The notes beneath the pieces are model-generated. The model made no database searches, was not told the DNA's origin, and worked only from the letters and a program-made list of their open reading frames with translations. Shown piece by piece: positions 33,351-43,613 of a stretch of 45,816 bases of DNA. Position numbers and translations under genes: made by a program. This stretch comes from an uncultured Bacilli bacterium (GTDB lineage Bacteria > Bacillota_I > Bacilli_A > RF39 > UBA660). Every line of letters begins with the position of its first letter. Within the stretch, counting starts at the first letter, position 1. The stretch is taken from positions 1 to 45,816 of the forward strand of contig CALVIZ010000005.1 in the NCBI GenBank assembly GCA_944331865.1, given 5' to 3'.

Positions 33351-33638
33351 TTGTTTAGCATTTTTTCCAAAAATAATTTTTAATTGATTATCAATTTCTA
33401 CTATTCCTTTAGCACCTAATTTTTGAATACCTTCCTTATTAGCTTTTGAAACATCTTTTAAAATTACTTTAAATCTCGACATATTACATTCAGCATTAAC
33501 AATATTATCTTTTCCCCCAAGATAATTAATTAATTTATTAGCTTCAATATTAAAATTCTTTTTAGATAATTTTACAATAACTAAAGAAATAATAATTAAA
33601 ACAATAGCAATAATACTATATTGAATAAAAATATTCAT
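33321..33638 (-). CDS. membrane-anchored orphan PTS EIIB-like domain
   Basis: This 105-residue protein starts with one transmembrane helix (about 5-24) and continues as a glucose-family EIIB domain: LINYLGGKDNIVNAECNMSR, then FKVILKDVSKAN and LGAKGIVEIDNQLKIIFG. The phosphorylated Cys is kept (AECNMSR where transporters have ACxTRLR), but the Thr and one Arg are changed. EIIB domains are normally fused to EIIC transporters. None is present here, so this is either a sensor or a phosphocarrier. Confidence 0.75.
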   Translation of the reverse strand: MNIFIQYSIIAIVLIIISLVIVKLSKKNFNIEANKLINYLGGKDNIVNAECNMSRFKVILKDVSKANKEGIQKLGAKGIVEIDNQLKIIFGKNAKQLKKYIEEIL

Positions 33639-33688
33639 TTCATCACCACTTTAATTATACTACAATTTTAAGAAATTTAATAGTTAAA

Positions 33689-35365
33689 TTAATTAGCTTG
33701 ATTTACTTCCATAATTACAGGAAGAATAATAGGTTTTCGGCCAGTTAAATTATTTATAAAAGGAAGTAATTCTAAAATAATTTGATTTTTTAAATCGGTA
33801 TAGGTATAAGGACCTTTATTTAAGAAATTATTAACAATTTCAGCAATTTTCTTTTCTATTTTTTGCATTAATTCTTGATTTTCATTAACTAAAACAAAAC
33901 CTCTCGCAGTAACATTAGGCTTAAGCAATAATTTTCTAGTTAAAGTATTTATATTTAAAATAGTAATTAAAATACCATCCTGACTCATAAGTTTACGATC
34001 TTTAATAACAATACTACCAATATCCCCAACTCGTGAACCATCAACATAAACATCTCCAGCCTGAACAGTGCCATTTTTTTGAACAGTACCATTTAAAAGT
34101 TCAACAACATCACCATTTGAACAAATAAAGGTATTTTCAGGTTTTACACCACACAATACACCAATTTCTGTATGTCTTTTAAGCATTCTATATTCCCCAT
34201 GCATTGGCATAAAATATTTTGGTTTAATAATTCTTAACATCCATTTTAACTCTTCTTCTTTAGCGTGACCGGAAGTATGAATATCAGAAAAATCAGAATT
34301 AGTAAAGACCTTAACACCTTTTAAATAAAGTTTATTGATAATTTTATTTATACTTTCGGCATTACCTGGGATAGGGCTAGAAGAAAAGATTACTAAATCA
34401 TCTCCCAGTAATGAAATTTGTTTATGTTGACCATTAGCAATTCTAGATAAAGCTGCAAGGGGTTCCCCTTGAGAGCCGGTACATAAAATACATATTTCAT
34501 TTCGCTTTAAACTTTTAGCATCATTAGCATCAATAAACATACTTTTATCATTTATAAGACCATTATTTAATGCTAGCTCAATACTATTTTCCATACTTCG
34601 CCCAAAGATAATAATTTTACGATTATATTTTTTACAAGTTTCAACGATATGTTTAATTCGATAAATATTAGAAGCAAAGGTAGCAATGATAACTCTACCA
34701 TAATGTTTACTAATCATATCATTTAAAGTACCATCAACAGCACTTTCACTTTTAGAATATCCACTAGATAAAGCATTAGTTGAATCACTTAAAAGTAAAG
34801 TTACGCCATCAAAACCTGCTTTTGCCATTTTATGAATATCAGCTATAGGTCCAACGGGAGTCAAATCAAATTTAAAATCTCCTGTTTCAAAGATATTACC
34901 ATTAGGAGTTTTAATTAACATAGCAAAAGAATCGGGGATAGAATGGGTAGTATTAATAAAAGATATATCAAAATATTTTGTTTTAACTTCCAATTCTGGA
35001 GTTATAATTTCATAATTTTCATATTTAATATTTCTTTCAATTAATTTTTTTTCTATCAAATCTTTAGCAATTTTAGGAGTATAAATTTTAGGTATATCTA
35101 TTGCTTGTAGTAAAAAAGGTATACCACCGATATGATCTTCATGACCATGAGTAATAAATAATCCTTTAATTTTATTAATATTTTTCTTTAAATAAGTAAT
35201 ATCTTGAATAACATAATCAACACCTAATAAATTATCTTCTGGAAACATAACTCCTGCATCAATAATAAGTAATTCATCATTATGTTCTACAACATACATA
35301 TTTTTTCCAACTTCACCTAAACCTCCAAGAGCAATAACTCTAGTGGGTATATTATTCTTTTCCAT
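33689..35365 (-). CDS. rnjA: ribonuclease J
   Basis: This 558-residue MBL/beta-CASP nuclease has both 5'-exonuclease and endonuclease activity in mRNA decay and rRNA maturation. The metal site is THGHEDHIGG. The domain order is MBL, beta-CASP (about 200-370; SDSTNALSSGYSKSE, IFSSSPIPGNAES, HTSGHAKEEE, MPMHGEYRML) and a C-terminal dimer domain. RBS is AAGGAA ahead of ATG 35365. It stands alone, divergent from ftsY. Confidence 0.95.
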   Translation of the reverse strand: MEKNNIPTRVIALGGLGEVGKNMYVVEHNDELLIIDAGVMFPEDNLLGVDYVIQDITYLKKNINKIKGLFITHGHEDHIGGIPFLLQAIDIPKIYTPKIAKDLIEKKLIERNIKYENYEIITPELEVKTKYFDISFINTTHSIPDSFAMLIKTPNGNIFETGDFKFDLTPVGPIADIHKMAKAGFDGVTLLLSDSTNALSSGYSKSESAVDGTLNDMISKHYGRVIIATFASNIYRIKHIVETCKKYNRKIIIFGRSMENSIELALNNGLINDKSMFIDANDAKSLKRNEICILCTGSQGEPLAALSRIANGQHKQISLLGDDLVIFSSSPIPGNAESINKIINKLYLKGVKVFTNSDFSDIHTSGHAKEEELKWMLRIIKPKYFMPMHGEYRMLKRHTEIGVLCGVKPENTFICSNGDVVELLNGTVQKNGTVQAGDVYVDGSRVGDIGSIVIKDRKLMSQDGILITILNINTLTRKLLLKPNVTARGFVLVNENQELMQKIEKKIAEIVNNFLNKGPYTYTDLKNQIILELLPFINNLTGRKPIILPVIMEVNQAN

Positions 35366-35483
35366 TAAAAAAATTCCTTCTTTCTTTTTGTTTATAAAGT
35401 ATTTCTAACTGAATTAATTATAGCAAAAAAAATACAGATAGTCAAATAGAATAAATTATGATAAAATAAGCGTGGAGGTTAAT

Positions 35484-36470
35484 ATGGGATTATTTAACAA
35501 AATTAAAGAAGTATTTAAAACGAAAGAAAAAGAAGAAAATACCAGTATTGAAATAGAAAAATATGATACAGGATTAGAAAAAACAAGAAAAGAATTTGTA
35601 TCTAAATTAAATTTATTAGGAATAAAATACACCAAAGTAAATGAAGAATATTTTGAAGAATTAGAAAATCTACTTATAATGGCTGATATAGGTGTAAAAA
35701 CAGTAATGGATTTTATAGATAGACTAAAAAAGAGAGTTAAAAGTGAAAACATAACAGATACAAAATATTTAGGAGAAGTAATAGTAGATGAATTATTTAT
35801 AATATATGTTAATAATGAAACGATTACTGATAAAATAAACATAAATGAATCTGGTCCAACGGTTATTTTAATGGTAGGAGTAAATGGAGTTGGAAAAACA
35901 ACAACGATTGCCAAACTAGCCTACAAGTATAAAAAAGAAGGCAAAAATGTAATGATGATTGCTGGAGATACTTTTCGTGCTGGAGCAGTTGAACAATTAA
36001 ATATATGGGCTAATAGGACAGATTGCTTATTTTACGGTCAAGAAAATATTGATCCAGCAGGAGTCATATTTGATGGATTAGATAAAGCAATTGAAGAAAA
36101 TGTTGATATAGTATTAATAGATACAGCTGGAAGACTTCACAACAAAGTAAACTTAATGAAAGAATTAGAAAAGATAAATAAAGTAATTGGCACTAAAATA
36201 CCTAATGCCCCACATGAAACGCTACTTGTAATTGATGCAACAACAGGTCAAAATGGCATTATGCAAGCACAAGCTTTCAAAGAAATAACTAATATAACAG
36301 GTATAGTTTTAACAAAACTTGATGGTACAGCCAAAGGTGGAATAGTATTAGCAATAAAAGAAGAGGTTAACTTACCAGTTAAGTTTGTTGGCTTAGGTGA
36401 AAAGATGGAAGATTTAATAACTTTTGATATTGAAAATTATATTTATGGGTTATTTAAGGATATGATGTAA
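35484..36470 (+). CDS. ftsY: SRP receptor FtsY
   Basis: This GTPase of about 328 residues docks ribosome-SRP complexes at the membrane. The N domain covers about 30-110. The G domain has GVNGVGKTTTIAKLA (P-loop), AGDTFRAGAVEQL, LIDTAGRLHN, LTKLDGTAKGG and GLGEKMEDL. The acidic A domain is very short. ATG 35484 is chosen with GGAGG six bases before it; the longer frame starts within that RBS. It overlaps ylxM by one base. Confidence 0.95.
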   Translation: MGLFNKIKEVFKTKEKEENTSIEIEKYDTGLEKTRKEFVSKLNLLGIKYTKVNEEYFEELENLLIMADIGVKTVMDFIDRLKKRVKSENITDTKYLGEVIVDELFIIYVNNETITDKININESGPTVILMVGVNGVGKTTTIAKLAYKYKKEGKNVMMIAGDTFRAGAVEQLNIWANRTDCLFYGQENIDPAGVIFDGLDKAIEENVDIVLIDTAGRLHNKVNLMKELEKINKVIGTKIPNAPHETLLVIDATTGQNGIMQAQAFKEITNITGIVLTKLDGTAKGGIVLAIKEEVNLPVKFVGLGEKMEDLITFDIENYIYGLFKDMM

Positions 36471-36766
36471 TGGAAGAATTTATTTACTATGGTTTATTAT
36501 TTGATATATATAAAAAATTATTAAATAATAAATCTCAAGAATTTTTTAGATTATATTACGAAGAAAACTTAACAATGCAAGAGATAGCAGATAATTTTAA
36601 TGTGTCAAAAAGTTATGTTGGCAGCGTGATAAAAAAAACTGAAAAGAAACTTGATGAATTAGAAGCTAGTTTAAAAATTTATGAACATCGTCATTTTCTT
36701 GCAGATTTAACAAAATTAAATGATATAGAAAAAATTAAACAAGGTATAAATAAAATCTTAGATTAA
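36470..36766 (+). CDS. ylxM: YlxM-like SRP-associated HTH protein
   Basis: This 98-residue sigma-70-region-4-like helix-turn-helix protein reads LLNNKSQEFFRLYYEENLTM then QEIADNFNVSKSYVGSVIKK. YlxM stimulates the SRP GTPase in streptococci and is usually encoded between ftsY and ffh. Here ffh does not follow. The start overlaps the ftsY stop (TAATG). Confidence 0.9.
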   Translation: MEEFIYYGLLFDIYKKLLNNKSQEFFRLYYEENLTMQEIADNFNVSKSYVGSVIKKTEKKLDELEASLKIYEHRHFLADLTKLNDIEKIKQGINKILD

Positions 36767-36790
36767 GAGATATTAATTATACCTTTTTTT
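36743..36790 (+). terminator. terminator of ftsY-ylxM
   Basis: GGTATAA (36743-36749) pairs with TTATACC (36777-36783), with an inner ATCTTA/TAAGAGAT hairpin and eight T following. The stem begins within the end of ylxM. Confidence 0.6.
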
Positions 36791-36819
36791 ATGCTATAAT
36801 TGTTATAAGGAGTGATAGT

Positions 36820-37644
36820 TTGAAAAAGAGAATTTTAATAATTGGGGGAATAGTAGTTATATTTATTGGTATAGTTATAGCTTCTATATTAAATGACAAA
36901 TATCTTGTAAAAGAAAGCCAAATAACAATAGATGAAGATATTACAATGGAAATTAATAAAGATACATTAACTAATATTAGTGCTACAATTATGATTACTG
37001 ATACAAGCGAAAAGGAAAATACTTTCAATGATAATTTTTTGATAGAAAAATATGAAGAAGGCAAATGGTGGGTAATCAAAAAATCAAACAAAAATATAAC
37101 AACCACATTACCGGCTTATACTGTTGGAGAGGATAACACATTAACTATGGATTTAAACTGGTTAGATGAATATGGCACTTTAGATTCTGGAAAATATCGT
37201 ATTGCAAAAGAAATATCAAATGGAAAATATGTAACAGCAGAATTCACAATTACAGCAGAAAATTATTTTTATACTCAAGATGAACTTTTAAAAATAATTG
37301 ATGATACAAATAACTTAGTAATTTGCAATTATAAAGAAAACAATAATACAGTATGTGAAGATAAAATAAACACAATTAATGTTGAAGATACGATTAAAGA
37401 TTTTATCAACATTATAAAAAAATCGACAATAGTAGTTGATACAGGAGTAGAAACAAACGAAAAAACTGAAAAAGAAAATAATGAGTATACTTATCAATTC
37501 TTTTTATTAAATGAAGATAAAACATTAGTAGTAATAGATTACAATCAAAAATATTTACTTCTTAAAAAGGGATCTTCTAAATATAAATTACAACCAGCTA
37601 GTGAAAAATATGAATTTATAAATAATTTAATAAAAAAAGCCTAA
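36820..37644 (+). CDS. membrane-anchored protein with an Ig-like domain
   Basis: This 274-residue protein has an N-terminal anchor (about 4-22). An Ig-like domain (about 35-150) contains NFLIEKYEEGKWWVIKK, LNWLDEYGTLDSGKYRIAKE and AEFTIT, a pattern known from Bacillota cell-surface proteins of unknown role. The C-terminal part is without recognised motifs (two cysteines, VICNYK and TVCEDK). The start is TTG 36820, after AAGGAG. Confidence 0.65.
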   Translation: MKKRILIIGGIVVIFIGIVIASILNDKYLVKESQITIDEDITMEINKDTLTNISATIMITDTSEKENTFNDNFLIEKYEEGKWWVIKKSNKNITTTLPAYTVGEDNTLTMDLNWLDEYGTLDSGKYRIAKEISNGKYVTAEFTITAENYFYTQDELLKIIDDTNNLVICNYKENNNTVCEDKINTINVEDTIKDFINIIKKSTIVVDTGVETNEKTEKENNEYTYQFFLLNEDKTLVVIDYNQKYLLLKKGSSKYKLQPASEKYEFINNLIKKA

Positions 37645-37659
37645 CGGCTTATTTTTGTT
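37634..37659. terminator. bidirectional terminator
   Basis: AAAAGCC-taac-GGCTT is flanked by A- and T-runs and lies between two convergent stop codons five bases apart. Confidence 0.75.
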
Positions 37660-38809
37660 TTATAATATCTTTCCCTCTAGCAAACATTTTAAAGTTTCTT
37701 AAAATATAATCAAATAAATTAGCCTTTAAAATATCCTTATTAACAGTAACATCAACTTCATCGACAATATTACCTTCATTATCTATAATTTCAGCACTTC
37801 CTACAATAGCACCTTTTTTAACAGGAGCTTTAATAGTATCCACTTTTAAAATAAATTCATATTTACTAATATCATCGGTATTTTTAAGAAGTTCGGTAGC
37901 ATCATTTAATAAAACGATATCAGCATAGTTTTCTTTTCCACCTTCGACTCTAACTTTACCTAAAATTTCATCATTAGTTTTAATAATATTAACTTTAAAG
38001 GTATTAAAACCATAATTAAGCATTTTTACAGTATCACTACTTCTATTTTCTGTTGAATCTTCGCCCATAACAACAGATATCAAACGAAAATTATCTTTTT
38101 TAGCAGTAGCAGTTAAACAATATCCGGCATTTTCGGTAAAACCTGTTTTTAAACCATCGACTCCATTATAAAAACGCACTAATTTATTAGTATTAACTAA
38201 CCAAGTTTTAGTACCATCATTTTTTTCTAAATATTCTTCATAAATACTAGTATATTCTAAAATTCTTTCATGTTTTAATAATTCTCGAGCAATAATAGAC
38301 ATATCTCTAGCAGTAGAATAGTGATTTTCAGTATCTAGGCCATGAGCATTTACAAAGTTTGTATTAGTAGCTCCAATTTCTTTAAATCTTTTATTCATAG
38401 CATCTACAAATTCACTTTGAGAGCCGGCGATTTTTTCAGCAAGTGCCACAACAGCATCATTGCCAGAAGCAATAGCAACCCCTTTTAATAAATCATGGAC
38501 TTTATAGACTTCTCCAGCTTCTAGAAAGACTTGAGAACCACCCATAGATGCAGCTTCTTCTGAAATAGTAACTTCATCATCTAAAGAAATTTTACCACTA
38601 TCTATTGCTTCCATAATTAAAAGCATACTACCAAGTTTAGTCATTGATGCTGGAGCAAGTCGTTCATCAGCATTTTTTTCAAATAAAACTTTTCCAGTAG
38701 CATTATCAACTAATATAGCACTTTTAGCAGTTGGAGCATAATCTTCTTTAGCATTAACATTTAAAATAAAAAGACTAAAAATTAACAAAATTAAATAAAT
38801 TTTTTTCAT
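37649..38809 (-). CDS. dacF: D-alanyl-D-alanine carboxypeptidase (PBP5/DacF type)
   Basis: This 386-residue enzyme trims the terminal D-Ala of peptidoglycan stems. It has a cleavable signal (MKKIYLILLIFSLFILNVNA), then SMTK (nucleophile Ser near 57), SGN in AIASGNDAVVALAEK, and KTG in VDGLKTGFTENAG. The C-terminal PBP5_C-like domain (about 275-365) and a terminal amphipathic helix (LFDYILRNFKMFARGK) would bind it to the membrane. Confidence 0.93.
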   Translation of the reverse strand: MKKIYLILLIFSLFILNVNAKEDYAPTAKSAILVDNATGKVLFEKNADERLAPASMTKLGSMLLIMEAIDSGKISLDDEVTISEEAASMGGSQVFLEAGEVYKVHDLLKGVAIASGNDAVVALAEKIAGSQSEFVDAMNKRFKEIGATNTNFVNAHGLDTENHYSTARDMSIIARELLKHERILEYTSIYEEYLEKNDGTKTWLVNTNKLVRFYNGVDGLKTGFTENAGYCLTATAKKDNFRLISVVMGEDSTENRSSDTVKMLNYGFNTFKVNIIKTNDEILGKVRVEGGKENYADIVLLNDATELLKNTDDISKYEFILKVDTIKAPVKKGAIVGSAEIIDNEGNIVDEVDVTVNKDILKANLFDYILRNFKMFARGKDIIKQK

Positions 38810-38962
38810 ATAAACCCCTTAATAATAATTATGAATATAATAAATAATTATTCCAGAGTAATTGCTTAAATAACAAAAATGTTATATAATTTTCAATAAG
38901 AAAGAGATAACTATTTCGACTATAATTTTTTTTAAAAGCGAATAAAAATATAAGGAGGTTTT

Positions 38963-40231
38963 ATGGATTCAGTCACTTTATTACCTGCAGATAGATATGT
39001 TATATACAACAAAACTATTTTAACTGATTTTGATCGTAAAGTTTTAACAACATTTTATGAACCAATTGTTGGCCATTTAGCCATTAGCTTATATTTAGTT
39101 TTATGGAATGATTTAGATGAATTTAAGCAAATATCTAGAGAACTTAATCATCACCATTTAATGAGTATTTTAAAATGTCCATTAAACACTTTAAAAGAAG
39201 CCAGAGAATCTTTAGAAGCAATAGGATTAGTAAAAACTTATTATAAGGGTGGGGATATTAATAATTATATATATGAATTATATTCACCATTAAGTCCAAT
39301 AGAATTTTTTAATCATCCGATATTAAATATAGTTTTATACAACAATATTGGAGCAAGTGAATATGATTATTTAAAGAAAGTATATCAAAAATTAAAAATA
39401 GATACTAAAGATTATTTAGAAATAACCAAAAATATAAATGAAGTATACACAAGTTGTTCTGATTTACCATACTTTGAAAGTATAGAAAGAAGCATAGGAA
39501 ATATTAATTGTACAGATCAAGTAGATTTTGATTTAATAGCCTCATCAATACCAAAGGGAATAATAAATGAAAAAGCATTTAATAAAAAGACCAAAGAATT
39601 AATTAATGAACTAGCATTTTTATATAATATAGACACACTAAAAATGATTGAATTAATAAGAAGTGTTTTAAATGAATTTGGAATGATAGATAAAAACAAT
39701 TTACGTCTTGCAGCAAGGAAAATATATCAATTTAACAACAACGCATTACCAACACTAATATATCGAAGTCAGCCAGAATATTTAAAATCTCCAGCTGGAG
39801 ACAATTCAATGCGTGGAAAAATTATTCAAATGTTTGAAAATATAAATCCAGTAGATTTTTTAAGAAAAAAATACAAAGGAGTAAAACCTACAAGTAGAGA
39901 TATTAAAATTATAGAAACATTAGTAATAGATTTACAAATGACACCAGCAGTAGTAAATGTATTACTTGATTATGTCCTTAGAAAAAACAACAATAGATTA
40001 TCTCAAGCATATATTGAAACTATTGCAGGTCAGTGGAAAAGGGCAGGGTTAAAAACTGCTGCTGAAGCGATGGATTTTGCTGAAAAAGAAAATAAACGCA
40101 TGAGCAAAAAAATAGCAGTAGAGCCAAAATCTGATAAAGAGCCAGTATGGTTTAACACTATAAATGAAAAAGAAGAGTTAACTAGTGAAGAACAAAAAGA
40201 ATTAGAAACTTTATTTGAGGAGTTTAAATAA
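38963..40231 (+). CDS. dnaB: replication initiation/membrane attachment protein DnaB
   Basis: This 422-residue Bacillota helicase co-loader (not the helicase) starts with SVTLLPADRYVIYNKTILTD. Its C-terminal DnaD-like domain (about 285-385) includes FLRKKYKGVKPTSRDIKIIE and YVLRKNNNRLSQAYIETIAG. It acts with DnaD and DnaI at oriC and stalled forks. It is preceded by AAGGAGG and overlaps dnaI by one base. Confidence 0.93.
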   Translation: MDSVTLLPADRYVIYNKTILTDFDRKVLTTFYEPIVGHLAISLYLVLWNDLDEFKQISRELNHHHLMSILKCPLNTLKEARESLEAIGLVKTYYKGGDINNYIYELYSPLSPIEFFNHPILNIVLYNNIGASEYDYLKKVYQKLKIDTKDYLEITKNINEVYTSCSDLPYFESIERSIGNINCTDQVDFDLIASSIPKGIINEKAFNKKTKELINELAFLYNIDTLKMIELIRSVLNEFGMIDKNNLRLAARKIYQFNNNALPTLIYRSQPEYLKSPAGDNSMRGKIIQMFENINPVDFLRKKYKGVKPTSRDIKIIETLVIDLQMTPAVVNVLLDYVLRKNNNRLSQAYIETIAGQWKRAGLKTAAEAMDFAEKENKRMSKKIAVEPKSDKEPVWFNTINEKEELTSEEQKELETLFEEFK

Positions 40232-41121
40232 TGGAAAAGATGAAATTAACATTAAGTGAAAAAGTAGAAAGAGAATTAGAAAAAGATTTGCAAGATTCAT
40301 TAAAAAATCCAGAATTTTGCAAACTTATAAAAAGAATAAAAATAAAAAAGGATGATGCTAAAAAATATAATTCTATTTTATTAGATACAGTAGAAGAATT
40401 ACACAATTGTAGTGAATGTAAAGGCTTATTTATGTGTAAAAACAAAGTAAAAGGCTATGTAAATTATCCAAATTTAGAAAATGGATCATTAAAATTTATA
40501 TATATGCCATGCAAATATCAAAAAGAATTAATAAAACAAGTTGAAGAAAAAGCCAGTGACTTAAACGAATTAAAAACTGCTCGAATGAAAGATATTGATT
40601 TAAGTGATAAAAAAAGATTAAAAGCCATCAAATGGATAAAAGATTTTTATGATAGATACGAAAAGATAAATAGTTTAAAAGGATTATATTTACACGGATC
40701 ATTTGGCAGTGGGAAAACATATTTACTAGCATGTTTACTAAATGAATTAAGTATTAAGAAAAATGCTAATATAGAAATAGTTTATTTTCCGGAATTATTA
40801 AGGAATATGAAAGAAGATTTTAGTTTAGTAGAAGATAAATTAAATTATTTAGAAAACGTAGACATTTTATTAATTGATGATATTGGAGCTGAGAGTGTAA
40901 CAGTATGGGGAAGAGATGAAATATTAGGAACAATTTTACAATATCGAATGAACCATAAATTAACAACTTTTTTTACATCTAACTTAACCATTGAAGAATT
41001 AGAGCATCATTTATCAATTGCAAAGGGCAGTGAAGATAAAGTTAAAGCAAGAAGAATTATTGAAAGAATAAAACAATTAACGGAAGATATAGAAATAGTA
41101 AGTGAAAATAGAAGAAAATAA
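40231..41121 (+). CDS. dnaI: helicase loader DnaI
   Basis: This 296-residue AAA+ ATPase loads the replicative helicase. The N-terminal zinc-type domain has CSECKGLFMC and a later Cys (YMPCKYQ). The AAA+ part has Walker A in GSFGSGKTYLLACLLNE, Walker B in VDILLIDDIGAESV, and FTSNLTIEEL. The start overlaps the dnaB stop (TAATG). Confidence 0.94.
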   Translation: MEKMKLTLSEKVERELEKDLQDSLKNPEFCKLIKRIKIKKDDAKKYNSILLDTVEELHNCSECKGLFMCKNKVKGYVNYPNLENGSLKFIYMPCKYQKELIKQVEEKASDLNELKTARMKDIDLSDKKRLKAIKWIKDFYDRYEKINSLKGLYLHGSFGSGKTYLLACLLNELSIKKNANIEIVYFPELLRNMKEDFSLVEDKLNYLENVDILLIDDIGAESVTVWGRDEILGTILQYRMNHKLTTFFTSNLTIEELEHHLSIAKGSEDKVKARRIIERIKQLTEDIEIVSENRRK

Positions 41122-41171
41122 CTTTAACATTTTAACAATTTATGTTATAGTTAAATAGAGGGTGTGATATT

Positions 41172-42041
41172 ATGCAAGAACCATTGTTAAAAGATGAAGA
41201 AGAAAAATTAGTAGTTACGCCGAACAATAAATTAACATTACTTAAAAAGAAAGGTAAAAAAATAAATTGGAACAAAGACACAATAATAACTATTATTTTA
41301 GCATTAGTTATTCTTTGGTTTTTTGGAAAAAATGTAGTTCATCCTTATTACATGGGCTTTAAATATTATAATTTAAGGTTTGAAAAAGAAGAAATAGAAG
41401 AAGTAATAGAAAAAGAAGATGAAGAACAAGAGATATCTAATAATTCAGCCATTCTTTTAAATACATATAATCAAATAAATGTTGATAATTGTTTAAATTC
41501 TGTATATCTATTAAATAGATTATATGGAAACACATTAGTTAATAATTTAAGTAATGATGAACAAATGCAATTAATATTAAATTATTATAATGTTTTAAAT
41601 CAAGATACTTTTACAATTACATTAGTAGAGTTAAAAGAATTATCTATTAAATTATTTAATAATGAAAACATAGATATATATTTAATAGATAAAACATATG
41701 ATAATTATCAAGTTACATATGATTCAGTTAATGAATTATTTAATGTAAGTATTATAAGCCCTAATACATGTAGCAATGATTTTTTAATAAGAAAAATAGA
41801 TCATGCTACAACTAAGGGTGATGAATTATATATTTATGAAAAATTTGGCTATTTTAAATTAGTAGAGAACAATAATTATGAGATATATGGAGATTCATTA
41901 TTAATTAATTTAATTGGTAATTATCTAGATACTGATGGTACTAAAAATTATTTAGAAACCAGCAATTTAAAAACTTACAAATGGACATTTAAAAAGGGCA
42001 ATAATGATAACTATTATTTTGTATCAATTACCCCAGAATAA
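41172..42041 (+). CDS. single-pass membrane protein of unknown function
   Basis: This 289-residue protein has a basic cytoplasmic N-terminus, one transmembrane helix (about 37-54; TIITIILALVILWFFG), an acidic stalk (EKEEIEEVIEKEDEEQE) and an outer domain with two cysteines (DNCLNSV, NTCSND). No known motif is seen. RBS is GAGGGTG. It lies behind dnaI but has about 50 bp and possibly its own promoter. Confidence 0.6.
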   Translation: MQEPLLKDEEEKLVVTPNNKLTLLKKKGKKINWNKDTIITIILALVILWFFGKNVVHPYYMGFKYYNLRFEKEEIEEVIEKEDEEQEISNNSAILLNTYNQINVDNCLNSVYLLNRLYGNTLVNNLSNDEQMQLILNYYNVLNQDTFTITLVELKELSIKLFNNENIDIYLIDKTYDNYQVTYDSVNELFNVSIISPNTCSNDFLIRKIDHATTKGDELYIYEKFGYFKLVENNNYEIYGDSLLINLIGNYLDTDGTKNYLETSNLKTYKWTFKKGNNDNYYFVSITPE

Positions 42042-42348
42042 TATTAGTAATTTGTCTAAACAATAAATTAATATTATTATCTAAATAGATTATTTTACGA
42101 GTATAATCTATTTTTTTTATTAAACTTTTAGTTTTTAACAAATAACCATTTTTATAATAAGTAATAATAATTTTATTTTGAGTATAATAAGCATTAATAA
42201 TATTATTTTCGATTTCTCCGATTTCATCATCTGATAATATAGGCATTTTTATTTTACTTTTTTCATCCAGTAAATTATTAACAATAATTCTTCCATTCAT
42301 TAAGGAATTAAAAGGCATCCATTTAATCATTCCTCTATCTTTATTCAT
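42028..42348 (-). CDS. YolD-like protein
   Basis: This 106-residue protein carries the YolD pattern MNKDRGMIKWMPFNSL followed by a beta-rich domain. YolD proteins are found behind Y-family polymerases (UvrX type) and are thought to act with them. ATG 42348 is preceded by GGTGG and overlaps the polymerase stop by eight bases. Confidence 0.85.
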   Translation of the reverse strand: MNKDRGMIKWMPFNSLMNGRIIVNNLLDEKSKIKMPILSDDEIGEIENNIINAYYTQNKIIITYYKNGYLLKTKSLIKKIDYTRKIIYLDNNINLLFRQITNIILG

Positions 42349-43603
42349 GATGACCACCAATTTTAGTATTTCTTTCAATAGCAGTAGAATCCGGAAGTAA
42401 ATTAGAAGCAGTAATTAAGCTATTTTTTCCAAATTTACTTTTTATTTCATCAACAGCATTATTAATTTTTTCTGCATTTTTTATATTATCAACATTTTCA
42501 AAAAGATTTAATTGGACACCTTTTTTAGAAACAATACCTCCACAAGAAATACTAACTTTTCTAATGGGTAAAAATTCATAATATCGATCAAATAACATAA
42601 TACAATAATTAAAAATATCTTTATTGCTATCAGTTGGAGCATCGAGTTTTAAGGTATGATAAAAACCACCGCCGATATCTTTAGAATAACTAATTCCCAA
42701 ACCAATAATAGTAGTTTGTTTATTATTTAATCTAAGCCGAGCACATAACTGATCAATCATTTCTCTTATAATTATTTTAATATTATTTTCATTATAATCT
42801 TTAAATAAAACTTGAGAATGACTATAACTTTTATCTTTAGCTTGGATTTTAAAATCACTAATACGACTTAAATCGATACCATTAGCATGATTCCAAAGCT
42901 CTAAACCCATTACGCCAAATTTATCTTTTAATTTATTAGGATCATATTTTGCTAAATCACCGATGGTATAAATATTTAAAATATTTAAATTTTTTTCCAT
43001 TCGTGAGCCAATTCCCCACATTTTAGAAAGGGGAGTAATACTCCATAGTTTAGTAGGAACATCTTCATAAGTCCATTTAGCAATACCATTTTTAAATTTT
43101 TTTGCTTCTGTGTCCATAGCAACTTTAGCTAATAACAAATTTGGTCCAATACCACAAGTAGCAGTAAGACCGGTTTTTTCATAAACAACTTTTAATATTT
43201 CTTCTGCCAGTTCATAGTCGGTTTTTTTATATAACTTTAAGTAATCGGTAACATCCAAAAAACATTCATCAATAGAATAAACATGCAAGTCTTCTGAAGC
43301 CACATAATCTAAATATATTCCAACAACTTCTTTGCTTTTTTCAATATAAAGGTTCATCCTTGGAGGAACAATAGTATACTTTATGTTACTAGGAATATCA
43401 TAAAGTCTAGTTCTAGAAGCAACCCCTTTTTCTTTTAAAAAAGGAGTAATTGCTAAAGTAATAGCACCATTACCTTGTTTTTTATTGGCAACAACCAAAG
43501 GAACTTTAAAAGGATCAAGACCTCTTTCCACACATTCACATGAGGCAAAAAAACTTTTTAAATCAATACACATAATATTTCTACTAGAATACATATTTTC
43601 CAT
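42341..43603 (-). CDS. Y-family translesion DNA polymerase (UvrX/UmuC type)
   Basis: This 420-residue protein copies damaged DNA. The catalytic acids are in MCIDLKSFFASCECVERGLD and VYSIDECFLDVTDYL. The thumb has CGIGPNLLLAKVAMD and MWGIGSRMEKNLNILNIYTI (helix-hairpin-helix), and a little-finger domain follows (about 245-360). The first steric residues (SFFASCE) fit the UmuC/UvrX group rather than DinB. RBS is GGAGGTAAA. A LexA-like box overlaps the RBS region, consistent with SOS control. Confidence 0.92.
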   Translation of the reverse strand: MENMYSSRNIMCIDLKSFFASCECVERGLDPFKVPLVVANKKQGNGAITLAITPFLKEKGVASRTRLYDIPSNIKYTIVPPRMNLYIEKSKEVVGIYLDYVASEDLHVYSIDECFLDVTDYLKLYKKTDYELAEEILKVVYEKTGLTATCGIGPNLLLAKVAMDTEAKKFKNGIAKWTYEDVPTKLWSITPLSKMWGIGSRMEKNLNILNIYTIGDLAKYDPNKLKDKFGVMGLELWNHANGIDLSRISDFKIQAKDKSYSHSQVLFKDYNENNIKIIIREMIDQLCARLRLNNKQTTIIGLGISYSKDIGGGFYHTLKLDAPTDSNKDIFNYCIMLFDRYYEFLPIRKVSISCGGIVSKKGVQLNLFENVDNIKNAEKINNAVDEIKSKFGKNSLITASNLLPDSTAIERNTKIGGHHE

Positions 43604-43613
43604 ATTTTACCTC